DNA of 38,069 nt from Bacteroidaceae bacterium. GTDB taxonomy: Bacteria > Bacteroidota > Bacteroidia > Bacteroidales > Bacteroidaceae. Both the position numbers and the translations under genes were made by a program. Within the stretch, counting starts at the first letter, position 1; each line of letters begins with the position of its first letter. The notes below the pieces were generated by a model. The model saw nothing but the letters and a program-made list of their open reading frames with translations. It was not told the DNA's origin and made no database searches. Where the stretch lies: the NCBI GenBank assembly GCA_017381015.1, contig JAFOCV010000072.1, positions 1-38,069 on the forward strand, given 5' to 3'. This document shows positions 16,709-25,842 of this stretch, piece after piece.

Positions 16709-17863
16709 TTACAAAACCTTTTCGTAAAGTCCCTGGATGATTTCCTTGTTGACAAATCTTGGGTTGCCAGGAGTACAAACATCGGCAGCAGCTGCAGTAG
16801 CTAGCTTGTCAAGGTCTTCTGCCTTGATGCCCAAGTCTGTAAGATGCTGAGGAATACCAACGCGGATAGCAAGATTGCGAACAGCGTCTACGGCTGCTTG
16901 TGCGTTCTCCTCGTTGGTCATTGATGCGTTATACACATTCATTGCCTTAGCAATCTGTACGTACTTGTCAATAGCTGCAGGCATATTGAATTCCATTACT
17001 GTGGGCAACAACAAAGCATTTGCTACACCATGAGGAATGTCGAAGATAGCGCCCAAGGGATGAGCCATACCATGTACAACACCCAAACCTACGTTAGAGA
17101 ATGCCATACCTGCAATGTACTGAGCAACAGCCATGCAGTTGCGAGCTTCTGCATTCTGAGGTTCGTTTACAGCAACCTCTAGGTAGCGAGCAATCATTTC
17201 GATAGACTTCAATTCGAACATGTCGCTCATCTCCCAAGCACCCTTGGTAATCAAGCCCTCGATAGCGTGAGTAAGAGCATCCATACCAGTAGCAGCAGTA
17301 AGGCTACGAGGAAGGGTATACATTAGTTCAGCGTCAACGATAGCCATTACGGGAATGTCGTTGGGGTCAACACATACCATCTTCTTCTCGTTCTCCTCAT
17401 CGGTGATAACATAGTTGATAGTCACCTCAGCAGCAGTACCAGCGGTAGTGGGTAGTGCGATGATGGGCACAGACTTCTTCTTGGTATCAGCAACGCCTTC
17501 AAGAGAAACTACATCAGCAAAATCGGGATTGTTTGTGATGATACCAACGGCCTTAGCTGTATCCATAGAAGAACCACCACCAATGGCAATAATAAAGTCG
17601 GCACCTGACTGAGCAAAAGCAGCCACACCAGCCTTTACATTGGCAACGGTGGGATTAGGCTTAATCTCGCTGAAAACTTCGTAAGGAATATTTGCGCCTT
17701 CAAGAACCTTTAGGACTTTGTCGGCCACGCCAAACTTGATCAAATCCTTATCGGTAGCAACGAAAGCCTTTTTAAAACCAAGACGTTCTATTTCTTTTGG
17801 CAAAACCTCGCGTGCACCAGGGCCGAAGTATGAAACCTCGTTAAGTATAAAACGATTAACCAT
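16709..17863 (-). CDS. fucO: Lactaldehyde reductase / 1,2-propanediol oxidoreductase
   Basis: This iron-dependent group III alcohol dehydrogenase would reduce L-lactaldehyde to L-1,2-propanediol with NADH, disposing of the electrons from anaerobic fucose use. Visible features are the GGGSSMD nucleotide loop (residues 95-101), LPTTAGTAAEVT, and all four expected iron ligands: Asp195 and His199 (MDALTHAIEGL), His264 and His278 (VVHGMAHPLG and IPHGVANALLLP). The 14-residue spacing of the last two is as in E. coli FucO. Length is 384 residues. It is the second gene of the operon after fucI, separated by 134 nt holding a terminator-like hairpin. Confidence 0.92.
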   Translation of the reverse strand: MVNRFILNEVSYFGPGAREVLPKEIERLGFKKAFVATDKDLIKFGVADKVLKVLEGANIPYEVFSEIKPNPTVANVKAGVAAFAQSGADFIIAIGGGSSMDTAKAVGIITNNPDFADVVSLEGVADTKKKSVPIIALPTTAGTAAEVTINYVITDEENEKKMVCVDPNDIPVMAIVDAELMYTLPRSLTAATGMDALTHAIEGLITKGAWEMSDMFELKSIEMIARYLEVAVNEPQNAEARNCMAVAQYIAGMAFSNVGLGVVHGMAHPLGAIFDIPHGVANALLLPTVMEFNMPAAIDKYVQIAKAMNVYNASMTNEENAQAAVDAVRNLAIRVGIPQHLTDLGIKAEDLDKLATAAAADVCTPGNPRFVNKEIIQGLYEKVL

Positions 17864-17917
17864 ATATTATAATAATAATGTGTTGTTTATGGAAATTTAG
17901 ATTAAAAAAGAGTAAAA

Positions 17918-17975
17918 GGGGAGAGTAGGAAATACAAGTCTTAGATGATTCGAAGTTTGTATTCTCTACCTCCCC
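17918..17975 (-). promoter_or_regulatory. Terminator-like hairpin between fucI and fucO
   Basis: The sequences ggggagagtaggaaatacaa (17918-17937) and ttgtattctctacctcccc (17957-17975) form a long imperfect stem. On the minus strand it is followed by a T-rich stretch (17898-17917 read in reverse). It could attenuate transcription so that fucI is expressed above the downstream genes. Confidence 0.6.
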
Positions 17976-17997
17976 ATGTAAATGTTATGCTATGTTT

Positions 17998-19773
17998 TTA
18001 CTTGTAGATAGGACCATAGTTCTGACAAGCTCTGTAGTCAGCACCTTCCTTATCCATGCCAAATGCATTCCATGCAGCAGGACGGAAGATATTTTCCTCG
18101 GGTACGTTGTGCATGCAAACGGGGATGCGCAACATAGAGCACAATGTAATCAAGTCAGCACCGATGTGGCCATAGCTGATAGCACCGTGGTTAGCACCCC
18201 AAGCGTTCATTACAGAATATACATCCTTGAAGGGAGCCTTTGTTTCGTCAAGACGAGGAACGAACCATGTTGTGGGCCATGTGGGGTCGGTACGCATGTT
18301 CAATACCTCGTGGATTTCGGGATCAACGTCAGCTGTCCAACCTTCAGCAATCTGTAGGACGGGACCTAAGCCCTTGATGAGGTTCAAACGAGACATTGTA
18401 ACGGGCATGCCACCCTTTGACAAGAAGTTAGAAGAGAAACCACCGCCACGGAAGTAGTCACGGTCGGCAGGCATCCAGTTGGTGTTCTTCAAACAAGCCT
18501 CTACGTCAGCCTCTGTCATCTCCCAAGTGGGCTTCATGCAAGCCTCACCCTGAGCGTTGGTGCTGGCACCGGTAGCATCGAGAGTAGTTGCACCAGAGTT
18601 GATCAAATGAATCATACCGCCAGATGCCAAACCTGTAAGTTCCTTGCCAGTAACGCGCTTAACAGCTTCGGGGCTCCAGTATGTACGAACGTCAGAGAAC
18701 ATCTGACCGCAACCAGTCAACAACTTGCCAAATAGCATTGCCACAGCGTTGCAAGCATCATTCTCAGTAGCTACTACGTAAGCCTCGCGGATACCATTCC
18801 AGTCGAAGGTAGAGCACATAAGAGCCTCGGTGAAGTCACCATTGGGCTTCCAGTCGGTCCATTGACGCTGACCCTGGAAACCAGCAGCAATTGCATTGTG
18901 GCCGATAGCTTCCTCGAGGAATCCCATTTCGCGGAGCTTAGGATTACCAAGCATCAAATCGCGAACGATAAGAGTCATCTTTACAACGAACTCCCAGTCA
19001 GAATCCTTACCTGCACGGTCCTTCTGCTTCTCAGGACGGTTCTTGTCCCAACCTTCGTTTACCTTGCAATATTTCTCTGTCCAAGCCATTGCCTTCTCAT
19101 ACTCCTCGTGGTCGTAGATACCCTCTTCCATACGACGAAGAATCTCAGTCTCGTCAACGCTTTCATTGCGCATGCCAAGATATTCCTGGAAGAAGTTCTG
19201 GTCAACGATACTACCAGCGATACCCATACACTGGCTACCAACTGATAGATAACTCTCGCCACGCATAGTAGCTACTGCCAATGCTGCGCGTGCCCAACGA
19301 AGAATCTTCTCAGCTACATCCTCGGGGATGCTATTGTCGGTAATATCCTGTACGTCGTGACCATAGATACCGAATGCAGGCAAACCCTTCTGTGCATGAC
19401 CAGCCAATACAGCTGCCAAATATACTGCACCAGGACGCTCTGTACCATTGAAGCCCCAAACAGCCTTTGGCCAATGAGGATGCATATCCATAGTTTCTGA
19501 ACCATAGCACCAGCATGATGTAACAGAGATTGTAGCACCTACACCCTCACGCTCAAACTTAGCCTGACAAGCAGCGGTTTCTGCAACGCGACCGATAGTG
19601 CCATCGGCAATAACACATTCAACGGGTGTACCGTCAGCATGCTTTACATTAGCTGAAATCAATTCGGCAACAGCTTTTGCCAAATTCATTGTCTTTTCTT
19701 CAAGACTTTCACGAACACCACCTTGACGTCCATCAATGGTTGGACGAATACCAATTTTAGGATACTTGCTCAT
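17998..19773 (-). CDS. fucI: L-fucose isomerase
   Basis: FucI converts L-fucose to L-fuculose using Mn2+ in the cytoplasm; it is the first enzyme of the pathway. The 591-residue protein begins [20 protein letters not shown], a hallmark N-terminus of this family. Later segments are also characteristic: [69 protein letters not shown] (metal-ligand region) and [20 protein letters not shown] near the C-terminus. It is the first gene of the minus-strand operon, with a -7 element about 90 nt upstream. No regulator gene of the GntR/FucR type is next to it, unlike the arrangement described for Bacteroides thetaiotaomicron. Confidence 0.95.
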   Translation of the reverse strand: MSKYPKIGIRPTIDGRQGGVRESLEEKTMNLAKAVAELISANVKHADGTPVECVIADGTIGRVAETAACQAKFEREGVGATISVTSCWCYGSETMDMHPHWPKAVWGFNGTERPGAVYLAAVLAGHAQKGLPAFGIYGHDVQDITDNSIPEDVAEKILRWARAALAVATMRGESYLSVGSQCMGIAGSIVDQNFFQEYLGMRNESVDETEILRRMEEGIYDHEEYEKAMAWTEKYCKVNEGWDKNRPEKQKDRAGKDSDWEFVVKMTLIVRDLMLGNPKLREMGFLEEAIGHNAIAAGFQGQRQWTDWKPNGDFTEALMCSTFDWNGIREAYVVATENDACNAVAMLFGKLLTGCGQMFSDVRTYWSPEAVKRVTGKELTGLASGGMIHLINSGATTLDATGASTNAQGEACMKPTWEMTEADVEACLKNTNWMPADRDYFRGGGFSSNFLSKGGMPVTMSRLNLIKGLGPVLQIAEGWTADVDPEIHEVLNMRTDPTWPTTWFVPRLDETKAPFKDVYSVMNAWGANHGAISYGHIGADLITLCSMLRIPVCMHNVPEENIFRPAAWNAFGMDKEGADYRACQNYGPIYK

Positions 19774-19859
19774 AGTGTTAAGTATGTTTTAAGGTTTAAA
19801 ATTAGATTTTTTCAAAATAATTGGTTGATAGAAACGAGTCTTTTTCGTCATCAGCGTAA

Positions 19860-19867
19860 CAAAGTTA
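19860..19867 (-). promoter_or_regulatory. -7 element of the fucose operon promoter
   Basis: On the minus strand TAACTTTG matches TAnnTTTG, about 90 nt upstream of the fucI start. At the -33 place there is only a T-run, without a good TTTG at 19-21 nt. This would suit a regulated promoter. Confidence 0.6.
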
Positions 19868-19924
19868 TTAAAAATATGTCAAAAAAAGGATTTCCAAAGC
19901 TTCAAAAATTTAATTTGATACAAC

Positions 19925-20001
19925 AAAACGCACTTCCAATATGTCGGAAATGCGTTTTTGAGGTCAAAAATGTATTTCCCAGGCGCAGGAAATACACATT
20001 T
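19925..20001 (-). terminator. Two tandem hairpins after the flavodoxin/ferredoxin gene
   Basis: Hairpin A is 19925-19937 with 19946-19958 (12 of 13 pairs, 8-nt loop). Hairpin B is 19968-19979 with 19988-20001 (one bulge, 8-nt loop). Both have a TTTCC/TTCC, 8 nt, GGAAA core. On the minus strand each is followed by T residues, so they may be tandem terminators for the upstream gene. They also lie just upstream of the fucI promoter. Confidence 0.6.
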
Positions 20002-20021
20002 GTGGGTCAGAAGTTAATATC

Positions 20022-20861
20022 TTACAATAGGATTTTGTTTTCTTTCTGAATGGAGAAGTTTTCCGAGATAAGGGGAGCAAATGGAGTAGGCATAAATCTT
20101 GCGTGGAAAACGCAACCTTTTACACATGCGCAGCACTTAATACATTTTTCAGAATCGGTGTCCAATGTTAGAGGGTCAATGGCATTAGTGGGACATAGCT
20201 TTACGCACATTTTGCAATCCTGGCAAAGAGAAATGTCAAGCGATGGGCACTTGGGCATTTGTACACCCTTCTTCATCCATTCCTGAATTGTGGACTTGAA
20301 CTTGTTCATCACATTGGTGTCCTGAAATGGTTGTTCTATGAGTTCTGTTTCTACAGGCTTGTCAAATTCCTTGGAAGAAAGTTTGTTGGATATTTTCTTA
20401 CCAAAAGCTTTAGCAAACAGTAGGTCGCTATCATTTGGACGACCAACGGCGATGGGAGTTTCGGGGGTAGAGTAGGAGTGCTCGCCGATGAATGTGCCAG
20501 CAGCTATGACGCAAAAGTTCCTGTCATCAAGGAAAGCTGCCAATTCGTTAAGTGCGTTCTCGTAATGACGATTACCATACACCACCACGGCAACGGCCAA
20601 TGCACCACAACCCTTAGCATTCTGAATTCTCTTGAGTGCAACAGGAGCCACATGACCACCATATACGGGCATGGCAACGATGACAAGGTCCTCATCAGAG
20701 AAGGTTAATTCTGGTTCCTCCTCTCGTGTAATATCAATAAGCGAAACATTATTGATATCAACGCCTTGCGCAATAGTTTCTGCAATTTTTCTTGAAGTTC
20801 CAGTAGGCGAGAAAGTTAGTACTTTTACGCTATTTATTTTCGATGCAATAGTGCTGTTCAT
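20022..20861 (-). CDS. EFR1-type flavodoxin/ferredoxin fusion protein
   Basis: The N-terminal half is a flavodoxin-like fold with the FMN phosphate loop FSPTGTSRKIAETIA and the second loop AMPVYGGHVAP. The C-terminal third carries two 4Fe-4S clusters: CQDCKMCVKLCPTNAI and CIKCCACVKGC. Such proteins shuttle electrons in anaerobes; the partner is unknown. I chose the ATG at 20861 (MNSTIASK) because the flavodoxin strand begins shortly after it. An upstream ATG at 20903 would add 14 residues with no fold value. It lies between rho and fucI on the same strand. A link to fucose metabolism is not supported beyond proximity. Confidence 0.82.
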   Translation of the reverse strand: MNSTIASKINSVKVLTFSPTGTSRKIAETIAQGVDINNVSLIDITREEEPELTFSDEDLVIVAMPVYGGHVAPVALKRIQNAKGCGALAVAVVVYGNRHYENALNELAAFLDDRNFCVIAAGTFIGEHSYSTPETPIAVGRPNDSDLLFAKAFGKKISNKLSSKEFDKPVETELIEQPFQDTNVMNKFKSTIQEWMKKGVQMPKCPSLDISLCQDCKMCVKLCPTNAIDPLTLDTDSEKCIKCCACVKGCVFHARFMPTPFAPLISENFSIQKENKILL

Positions 20862-21008
20862 AGGAGTGCAATTATATGTAAAAGAAGCGTGCAAACCAAC
20901 CATTTATTGTCAGTGTGCACGCTAGCTTATGGGAATATAAATGTATTTACTGGTTTATAAAAATCCCTGTTAAGAGTTCATGGGAAATTCTAACAAAGCC
21001 TCTTTGAT

Positions 21009-22784
21009 TTACGAATTCATTGAGATAAGGAATTCTTCATTGTCCTTTGTGCGTGCAATTCTGTCCTTCATCTCAGTCATTGCCTCGATAGCATTCATGT
21101 CGGCAAGGAACTTACGAAGAATCCACATACGATCCAGTGTCCTCTTGTCCTGCAACAAGTCGTCGCGACGAGTACTTGATTGAACAATATTAACGGCAGG
21201 GAATATGCGCTTGTTGGCAAGCATGCGATCCAGCTGCAATTCCATATTACCAGTACCCTTAAATTCCTCAAAGATAACCTCGTCCATCTTACTACCGGTA
21301 TCTGTCAGAGCAGTAGCGATGATGGTTAGTGAGCCGCCACCTTCTATATTACGTGCTGCACCGAAGAAGCGCTTGGGCTTGTGCATTGCATTGGCATCCA
21401 CACCACCGGTTAGTACCTTACCACTGGCAGGAGTAACGGTATTGTAAGCACGAGCAAGACGAGTGATGCTGTCAAGGAAAATTACTACGTCATGACCGCA
21501 TTCCACCATACGCTTTGCTTTCTCCAGGACGATGCCGGCGATGCGCACGTGACGCTCAGCAGGTTCGTCGAAAGTAGATGCAATAACCTCAGCCTTAACG
21601 GTGCGAGCCATATCGGTAACCTCCTCGGGACGCTCGTCAATGAGCAGCATCATCAGGTATGCCTCGGGATGGTTCTTGGCAATGGCATTTGCTATCTCCT
21701 TCATCAAGATGGTCTTACCAGTCTTGGGTTGTGCCACGATGAGAGCGCGCTGACCCTTACCAATGGGAGCAAACAAATCCACGATACGAACCGACAAGGG
21801 GTCGTTGACACCGGTGCAAAGATTGAATTTCTCGTCGGGGAAAAGTGGGGTAAGATTTTCAAATGGAGAACGGTCTCTAATCACACGAGGGTCACAACCA
21901 TTGATGCTCAGAATCTTGCCAACGGTGTAATATCTCTCGCCACGAGTGGGCATGATGATAGTACCCTTGACCACGTCGCCAGTTTTCAAACCGTAAGCCT
22001 TAATCTGCTGATTGGAGATTTGAATATCATCGGGCGAAGGCATGTAGTTGAAATCTGATGAGCGAAGGAATCCATAAGGGTTGTCACTACAAATCTCCAG
22101 TACACCTTCAGCCGTGAGCAAGTCGTTAAATGTATATGTCTTCTCCTCGGGTTTTGCCACAGGTGCCTCTTCTGGCTGTGCCTGCTCCATCTGTTTTTGA
22201 ATATCTGCCTGAATTTGGGCTATGATATCAGAAGAAGGACGAATATCGCGTATAATCTTGAACACGGAAGACTCGTTTGGTTGAGCAGCGGGAGCCTTTT
22301 CCTCTTTCGCCTCCTCTTTAGCAGGAGCCTCAACCGTGGTTTCCACCTGGGCTTTTTCTTCTACCTCAGCCTTGGGCTTTCTGCCACGCTTCTTGGGTGC
22401 TTTTTCCTCCTGAGCAGGATTTTCTGCTGTAGCGGGCTTTTCTTCTGTTGATGGGGTAGCATCTTCAGCCTTTTCTGCCTTTGGTTTTCTGCCGCGCTTT
22501 TTGGGTTGTGGCGCTTCTTCGGTATTAGCCTCAGCAACTGGTTCATTTGTATCTACGGCCTTCTCCTCGGAAGCCTTTTCTGCCTCCTTCTCTGCCTTGG
22601 ATTTGCGTCCGCGCTTCTTGGGTTGTTCACTAGCAACAAGTTCCTTCGAACCTACTTCGCTTTCCTTATCTATTATATTATAGACAAGGGTGATTTTTTC
22701 TTCGCTTGGTTCAGCTCCAATATTTGATGCCAGTGATTTCAATTCGTCCATGCTCATGGACTCTAATTGACTTTTTGTATGCAT
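21009..22784 (-). CDS. rho: Transcription termination factor Rho with a disordered insertion
   Basis: Rho is the hexameric RNA helicase that terminates transcription. The order is a Rho N-terminal helical segment (residues 1-30), a low-complexity charged insert (about 45-170), the cold-shock RNA-binding domain ([20 protein letters not shown] to VKGTIIMP), and the RecA-type motor. The motor has the P-loop VAQPKTGKT, Walker [17 protein letters not shown], and R-loop/Q-loop regions, ending [10 protein letters not shown] to ISMNS. The insert holds three near-identical basic blocks PKKRGRK(S/P)KAE at 55-65, 94-104 and 130-140, separated by Glu/Ala/Pro-rich linkers. In Bacteroides thetaiotaomicron a comparable disordered region drives Rho condensates. 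The gene is divergent from the ABC-F gene. Confidence 0.96.
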   Translation of the reverse strand: MHTKSQLESMSMDELKSLASNIGAEPSEEKITLVYNIIDKESEVGSKELVASEQPKKRGRKSKAEKEAEKASEEKAVDTNEPVAEANTEEAPQPKKRGRKPKAEKAEDATPSTEEKPATAENPAQEEKAPKKRGRKPKAEVEEKAQVETTVEAPAKEEAKEEKAPAAQPNESSVFKIIRDIRPSSDIIAQIQADIQKQMEQAQPEEAPVAKPEEKTYTFNDLLTAEGVLEICSDNPYGFLRSSDFNYMPSPDDIQISNQQIKAYGLKTGDVVKGTIIMPTRGERYYTVGKILSINGCDPRVIRDRSPFENLTPLFPDEKFNLCTGVNDPLSVRIVDLFAPIGKGQRALIVAQPKTGKTILMKEIANAIAKNHPEAYLMMLLIDERPEEVTDMARTVKAEVIASTFDEPAERHVRIAGIVLEKAKRMVECGHDVVIFLDSITRLARAYNTVTPASGKVLTGGVDANAMHKPKRFFGAARNIEGGGSLTIIATALTDTGSKMDEVIFEEFKGTGNMELQLDRMLANKRIFPAVNIVQSSTRRDDLLQDKRTLDRMWILRKFLADMNAIEAMTEMKDRIARTKDNEEFLISMNS

Positions 22785-22846
22785 AAAGAAAATTTTTGGG
22801 AAAAATGTGAAACCTAAATCTTGGTTTCTGTCACTTTTTTACAACG

Positions 22847-22854
22847 CAAAGTTA
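22847..22854 (-). promoter_or_regulatory. -7 element of the rho promoter
   Basis: TAACTTTG on the minus strand matches TAnnTTTG and is followed by GCG, giving a leader of about 55-60 nt. No consensus TTTG is seen at the -33 position. Confidence 0.55.
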
Positions 22855-22908
22855 TGACATTTTCTGAAAATACATACACGTTTTGCTTATTTTTTTGAAA
22901 CTTATTAG

Positions 22909-22916
22909 TAATTTTG
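22909..22916 (+). promoter_or_regulatory. -7 element immediately before the ABC-F start codon
   Basis: TAATTTTG ends 4 nt before the ATG at 22921. Because Bacteroidetes transcripts start a few bases after this element, the predicted mRNA would have almost no leader. A TTTG lies 23 nt upstream, slightly beyond the usual spacing. Confidence 0.5.
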
Positions 22917-22920
22917 CGCT

Positions 22921-24762
22921 ATGAAAGTATTTCTCCAAGCAAATGAATTGACAAGAAGAGTAGGCGACAAGACTCTTTTTAGTAATATTACCCTCGGTAT
23001 TGGTGAGGGTCAGCGTGTAGGACTTATTGCACAGAATGGTACGGGCAAGACCACCTTGCTCAATATCCTTGCAGGCGAAGACACCGCCGATGATGGCGAG
23101 GTAATTCTCCGTAGTGGCATCCGTGTGGGATACCTGCGCCAGATGCCACAATTTCCCCCAGAGATGACTGTTTTGGATGCTTGTTTTTGGCATGCCAAGC
23201 AGGACAAGGACGATTCCGAGGAGGCACTAGACCTAGAGGTTCGTAGCAAGCAAATTCTGGGCAAGCTGAAGATTGGCGACACTTCGCGCAAGATGGGCGT
23301 TCTCTCCGGCGGACAGGTCAAGCGTGTGGCCCTTGCCAATGTGCTCATTCAGAATCCTGATTTGCTCATCCTGGACGAGCCCACCAACCATCTTGACCTG
23401 GAGATGATAGAGTGGTTGGAAGGCTATCTCGGTCGTCAGTGCATGACCCTGCTCATGGTTACTCACGACCGTTATTTCCTTGACCGTGTGTGCAACCTGA
23501 TTGTGGAGATGGACGAACAGACACTCTTCACCTATCGTGGCAATTATGCATATTACCTGGAGAAGCGCCAGGAGCGCATAGACAATGCCAAGGCAGAGAT
23601 AGCACGCGCTAACAATCTTTATCGTACCGAACTGGAATGGATGCGCTCCACTCCTCAGGCTCGTAGCCACAAGGCCCGTTACCGCGAGGAAGCTTTCTAT
23701 GAATTGGAAAAGAAAGCCAAACGCCATATCGAGGAGGAGAAGCTACGCCTGCAGGTCAATAGCACCTACATAGGCAGCAAGATATTCGAAGCCGAGTACG
23801 TGAGCAAGTCATTCCCAGCCAGCGAGGGCAGGGAAGAGCTCGTCATCCTGAAGGATTTCTACTACAATTTCTCTCGCTATGAGAAGATGGGCATCATTGG
23901 CAACAATGGTACGGGTAAGAGTACTTTCCTCAAGTTGCTCCTTGGCGAGTGCGCCCCAGATTCCGGTCGCTTTGTCATTGGCGAGACGGTCAAGTTTGGA
24001 TATTTCAGCCAGGATGCAATGCAGGTGGACGAGAATATGAAAGTAATCGATGCCGTGCGCCGTGTGGCAGAATACGTGGACCTGGGTGGTGGCAAGCATC
24101 TCAGCGCCATGCAGTTCCTTCAGCACTTTATGTTCTCTCCCCTCCAGCAGCAGAACTATATCTACAAGCTCTCTGGTGGCGAGCGCCGTCGCTTGCAATT
24201 GTGCATAGTGCTCATGCAGAATCCCAATTTCCTCATCCTGGACGAGCCCACCAACGACATGGACATCGTCACACTGCAGATTCTGGAGCAATACCTTCAG
24301 GACTTCAAGGGCTGCGTCATCATCGTCTCGCACGACCGCTATTTCATGGACAAGGTGGTGGACCATCTGCTCGTCTTCAAGGGCAATGGCGAGATTAAGG
24401 ACTTTCCTGGCAACTACACCCAATACCGTGATGCCGAGCAGGCACTTGCCCGTGCTGAGAATGCCAAGGAGAAGTCATCGCCCTCCGCGTCTTCTTCTTC
24501 CAACATTTCCACCACAGCCAATGGCAAGCCACGCCTCACCGAGAAGAAGCGCAAACTCACCTTCAAGGAAAAGCAAGAGTTTGAACAATTGGAAAGAGAC
24601 ATTGAAGCGCTCGAGACAGAGAAGGCACAGATAGAAGAAGCCCTCAGCAGTGGCACCATCAGTGTGGACGAGATAACAGCCATGTCCAAGCGTCTGCCCC
24701 TGCTCAACGACGAGCTGGACGAGAAATCCATGCGCTGGCTGGAACTATCAGAGTTTGCCTGA
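22921..24762 (+). CDS. ABC-F family ATPase (Uup-like)
   Basis: ABC-F proteins bind the ribosome and act in translation or antibiotic protection; they have no membrane domain. Two ABC cassettes are visible. The first has AQNGTGKTT, LSGGQVKRVALANVL and LDEPTNHLDLEMIEWLEGYL. The second has GNNGTGKST, LSGGERRRLQLCIVL and LDEPTNDMDIVTLQILEQYL. Between them is a basic linker (RARNNLYRTELEWMRSTPQA-like, at about residues 225-260). After the second cassette comes a low-complexity stretch rich in Ser and a C-terminal coiled coil (KRKLTFKEKQEFEQLERDIE) typical of Uup. At 613 residues it is of normal size. It is divergent from rho. Confidence 0.93.
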   Translation: MKVFLQANELTRRVGDKTLFSNITLGIGEGQRVGLIAQNGTGKTTLLNILAGEDTADDGEVILRSGIRVGYLRQMPQFPPEMTVLDACFWHAKQDKDDSEEALDLEVRSKQILGKLKIGDTSRKMGVLSGGQVKRVALANVLIQNPDLLILDEPTNHLDLEMIEWLEGYLGRQCMTLLMVTHDRYFLDRVCNLIVEMDEQTLFTYRGNYAYYLEKRQERIDNAKAEIARANNLYRTELEWMRSTPQARSHKARYREEAFYELEKKAKRHIEEEKLRLQVNSTYIGSKIFEAEYVSKSFPASEGREELVILKDFYYNFSRYEKMGIIGNNGTGKSTFLKLLLGECAPDSGRFVIGETVKFGYFSQDAMQVDENMKVIDAVRRVAEYVDLGGGKHLSAMQFLQHFMFSPLQQQNYIYKLSGGERRRLQLCIVLMQNPNFLILDEPTNDMDIVTLQILEQYLQDFKGCVIIVSHDRYFMDKVVDHLLVFKGNGEIKDFPGNYTQYRDAEQALARAENAKEKSSPSASSSSNISTTANGKPRLTEKKRKLTFKEKQEFEQLERDIEALETEKAQIEEALSSGTISVDEITAMSKRLPLLNDELDEKSMRWLELSEFA

Positions 24763-24947
24763 GCTCCCCCAGCTCTCTGACCCTTATATTATATATATTG
24801 TATACCCAATTCCTAGCTCATATTCGATCAGTTGAGTACGAAATCATTTGCGCTTTTCTGTATTTGACGCAAATTATGATGAGTTAAATCCGCAGGTACG
24901 CCCAAAAGGTTAGAGGACAATTATCATTGGATGCTAATCCACCAGTC

Positions 24948-25051
24948 ACGCCCCAAAGGGGCAGCAGCACCAAGCCCAGGGCAAGTGACCGAAGGGAACG
25001 GCGCCCTGGGTGGTATGGTACACGGAATGACGCCCTGAAAGGGCAAAAGCA
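24948..25051. repeat. REP-like hairpin repeat, left copy
   Basis: This copy contains three palindromic cores: gcccc-aaa-ggggc (24950-24962), cccagggc with gccctggg (24975-24982 and 25003-25010), and gccct-gaa-agggc (25032-25044). It ends about 20 nt before the tnpA start. The same sequence recurs to the right of tnpA at 25715-25817 with few differences. Confidence 0.8.
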
Positions 25052-25070
25052 AAATATTAAACATGACAAT

Positions 25071-25526
25071 ATGGCACAATCGTTAAGTAAGGTATATTTG
25101 CATGTTGTGTTTCATATCAAAACGACGAGTCCTAAGATTAAGGAAGAACATATGGAACGCATGCATAGTTACATTGGTCAATTGGTAAACAATACGGGAT
25201 GTAAGGTTATTCGTGTTGGTGGTATGCCCGACCATGTGCATGTCGTTTGTACGTTGTCGCGCGAGATGACCATTGCGCATTTGGTTGAAGAATTGAAGCG
25301 GAATAGTAGTCGTTGGATAAAAACGTTGGATGAAGGTTACAAATGGTTTGCGTGGCAGAATGGGTATGCCGTATTTTCAGTAAGTCAATCCGTAATAGAC
25401 AAAACTGTAACGTACGTAAACAATCAGCGTGAACATCATGCAAAGGTCTCATTCAAAGATGAGTATTTGCAATTGTTAAAGTTATACGGAATCGAGTACG
25501 ACGAGCGATACGTATTTAGTGACTAA
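25071..25526 (+). CDS. IS200-like / REP-associated tyrosine transposase (TnpA)
   Basis: This is a Y1-type HUH nuclease that cuts single-stranded DNA at hairpins. The 151-residue protein begins MAQSLSKVYLHVVFHIKTTS. It has the HUH-like motif MPDHVHVVC (His55, His57) and a catalytic Tyr115 in VTYVNNQREHH. No TnpB/IscB partner is present. Hairpin repeats of the same family lie on both sides, which is the arrangement of REP-associated transposases rather than of a classical insertion sequence. The start at 25071 is preferred because the longer open frame would translate the REP sequence. It appears intact. Confidence 0.9.
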   Translation: MAQSLSKVYLHVVFHIKTTSPKIKEEHMERMHSYIGQLVNNTGCKVIRVGGMPDHVHVVCTLSREMTIAHLVEELKRNSSRWIKTLDEGYKWFAWQNGYAVFSVSQSVIDKTVTYVNNQREHHAKVSFKDEYLQLLKLYGIEYDERYVFSD

Positions 25527-25548
25527 TGCGGCGTAACCAATTAAAATT

Positions 25549-25714
25549 GAATGCCAATCCGCAGGAATGCCCCAATGATAGAGATGCAATTGTAGGTGAA
25601 TGCTAATCCGAAGGTCACGCCCCAACGGTAGTGGTTCAATTGTCGGAGAATGCCAATCCGCATGGACGCCCCAACGGTAGTGGTTCAATTGTCGGAGAAT
25701 GACATTCCGAAGAG
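25549..25714. repeat. 49-50 bp tandem repeat downstream of tnpA
   Basis: Units start at 25549, 25598, 25648 and 25697. Each begins gaatg-c-aatccg and continues through gccccaa and a caattgt-gg end. The last unit runs directly into the right REP copy at its gccccaacgggg core. A related single unit (ggatgctaatccaccagtca) precedes the left copy at about 24929. Confidence 0.75.
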
Positions 25715-25817
25715 ACGCCCCAACGGGGCAGTAGCACCAAGCCCAGGGCAAGTGACCGAAGGGAACGGCGCCCTGGGTGGAATGGCATACCGGATGGCGC
25801 CCTGAAAGGGCAAAAGC
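25715..25817. repeat. REP-like hairpin repeat, right direct copy
   Basis: This is a direct copy of the element at 24948-25051, sharing caccaagcccagggcaagtg, the accgaagggaacggcgccct block and the gccctgaaagggcaaaagc end. The variations are point changes. Confidence 0.85.
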
Positions 25818-25842
25818 GATATGATGGGCAACGTGGTTTAGG

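Noticed and set aside
20862-20903. An upstream ATG for the flavodoxin/ferredoxin gene.
   Set aside because: The extra 14 residues do not belong to the flavodoxin fold, and the ATG at 20861 gives a normal family start.
23949-24398. A 149-residue frame inside the ABC-F gene.
   Set aside because: It is a shadow frame of a clearly coding region.
24761-24775. A short gagct/agctc palindrome after the ABC-F gene as terminator.
   Set aside because: The stem is only 5 bp and no T-run follows.
24927-25070. A longer N-terminus for TnpA.
   Set aside because: It would translate the REP hairpin repeat; the family start MAQSLSKVY at 25071 fits better.
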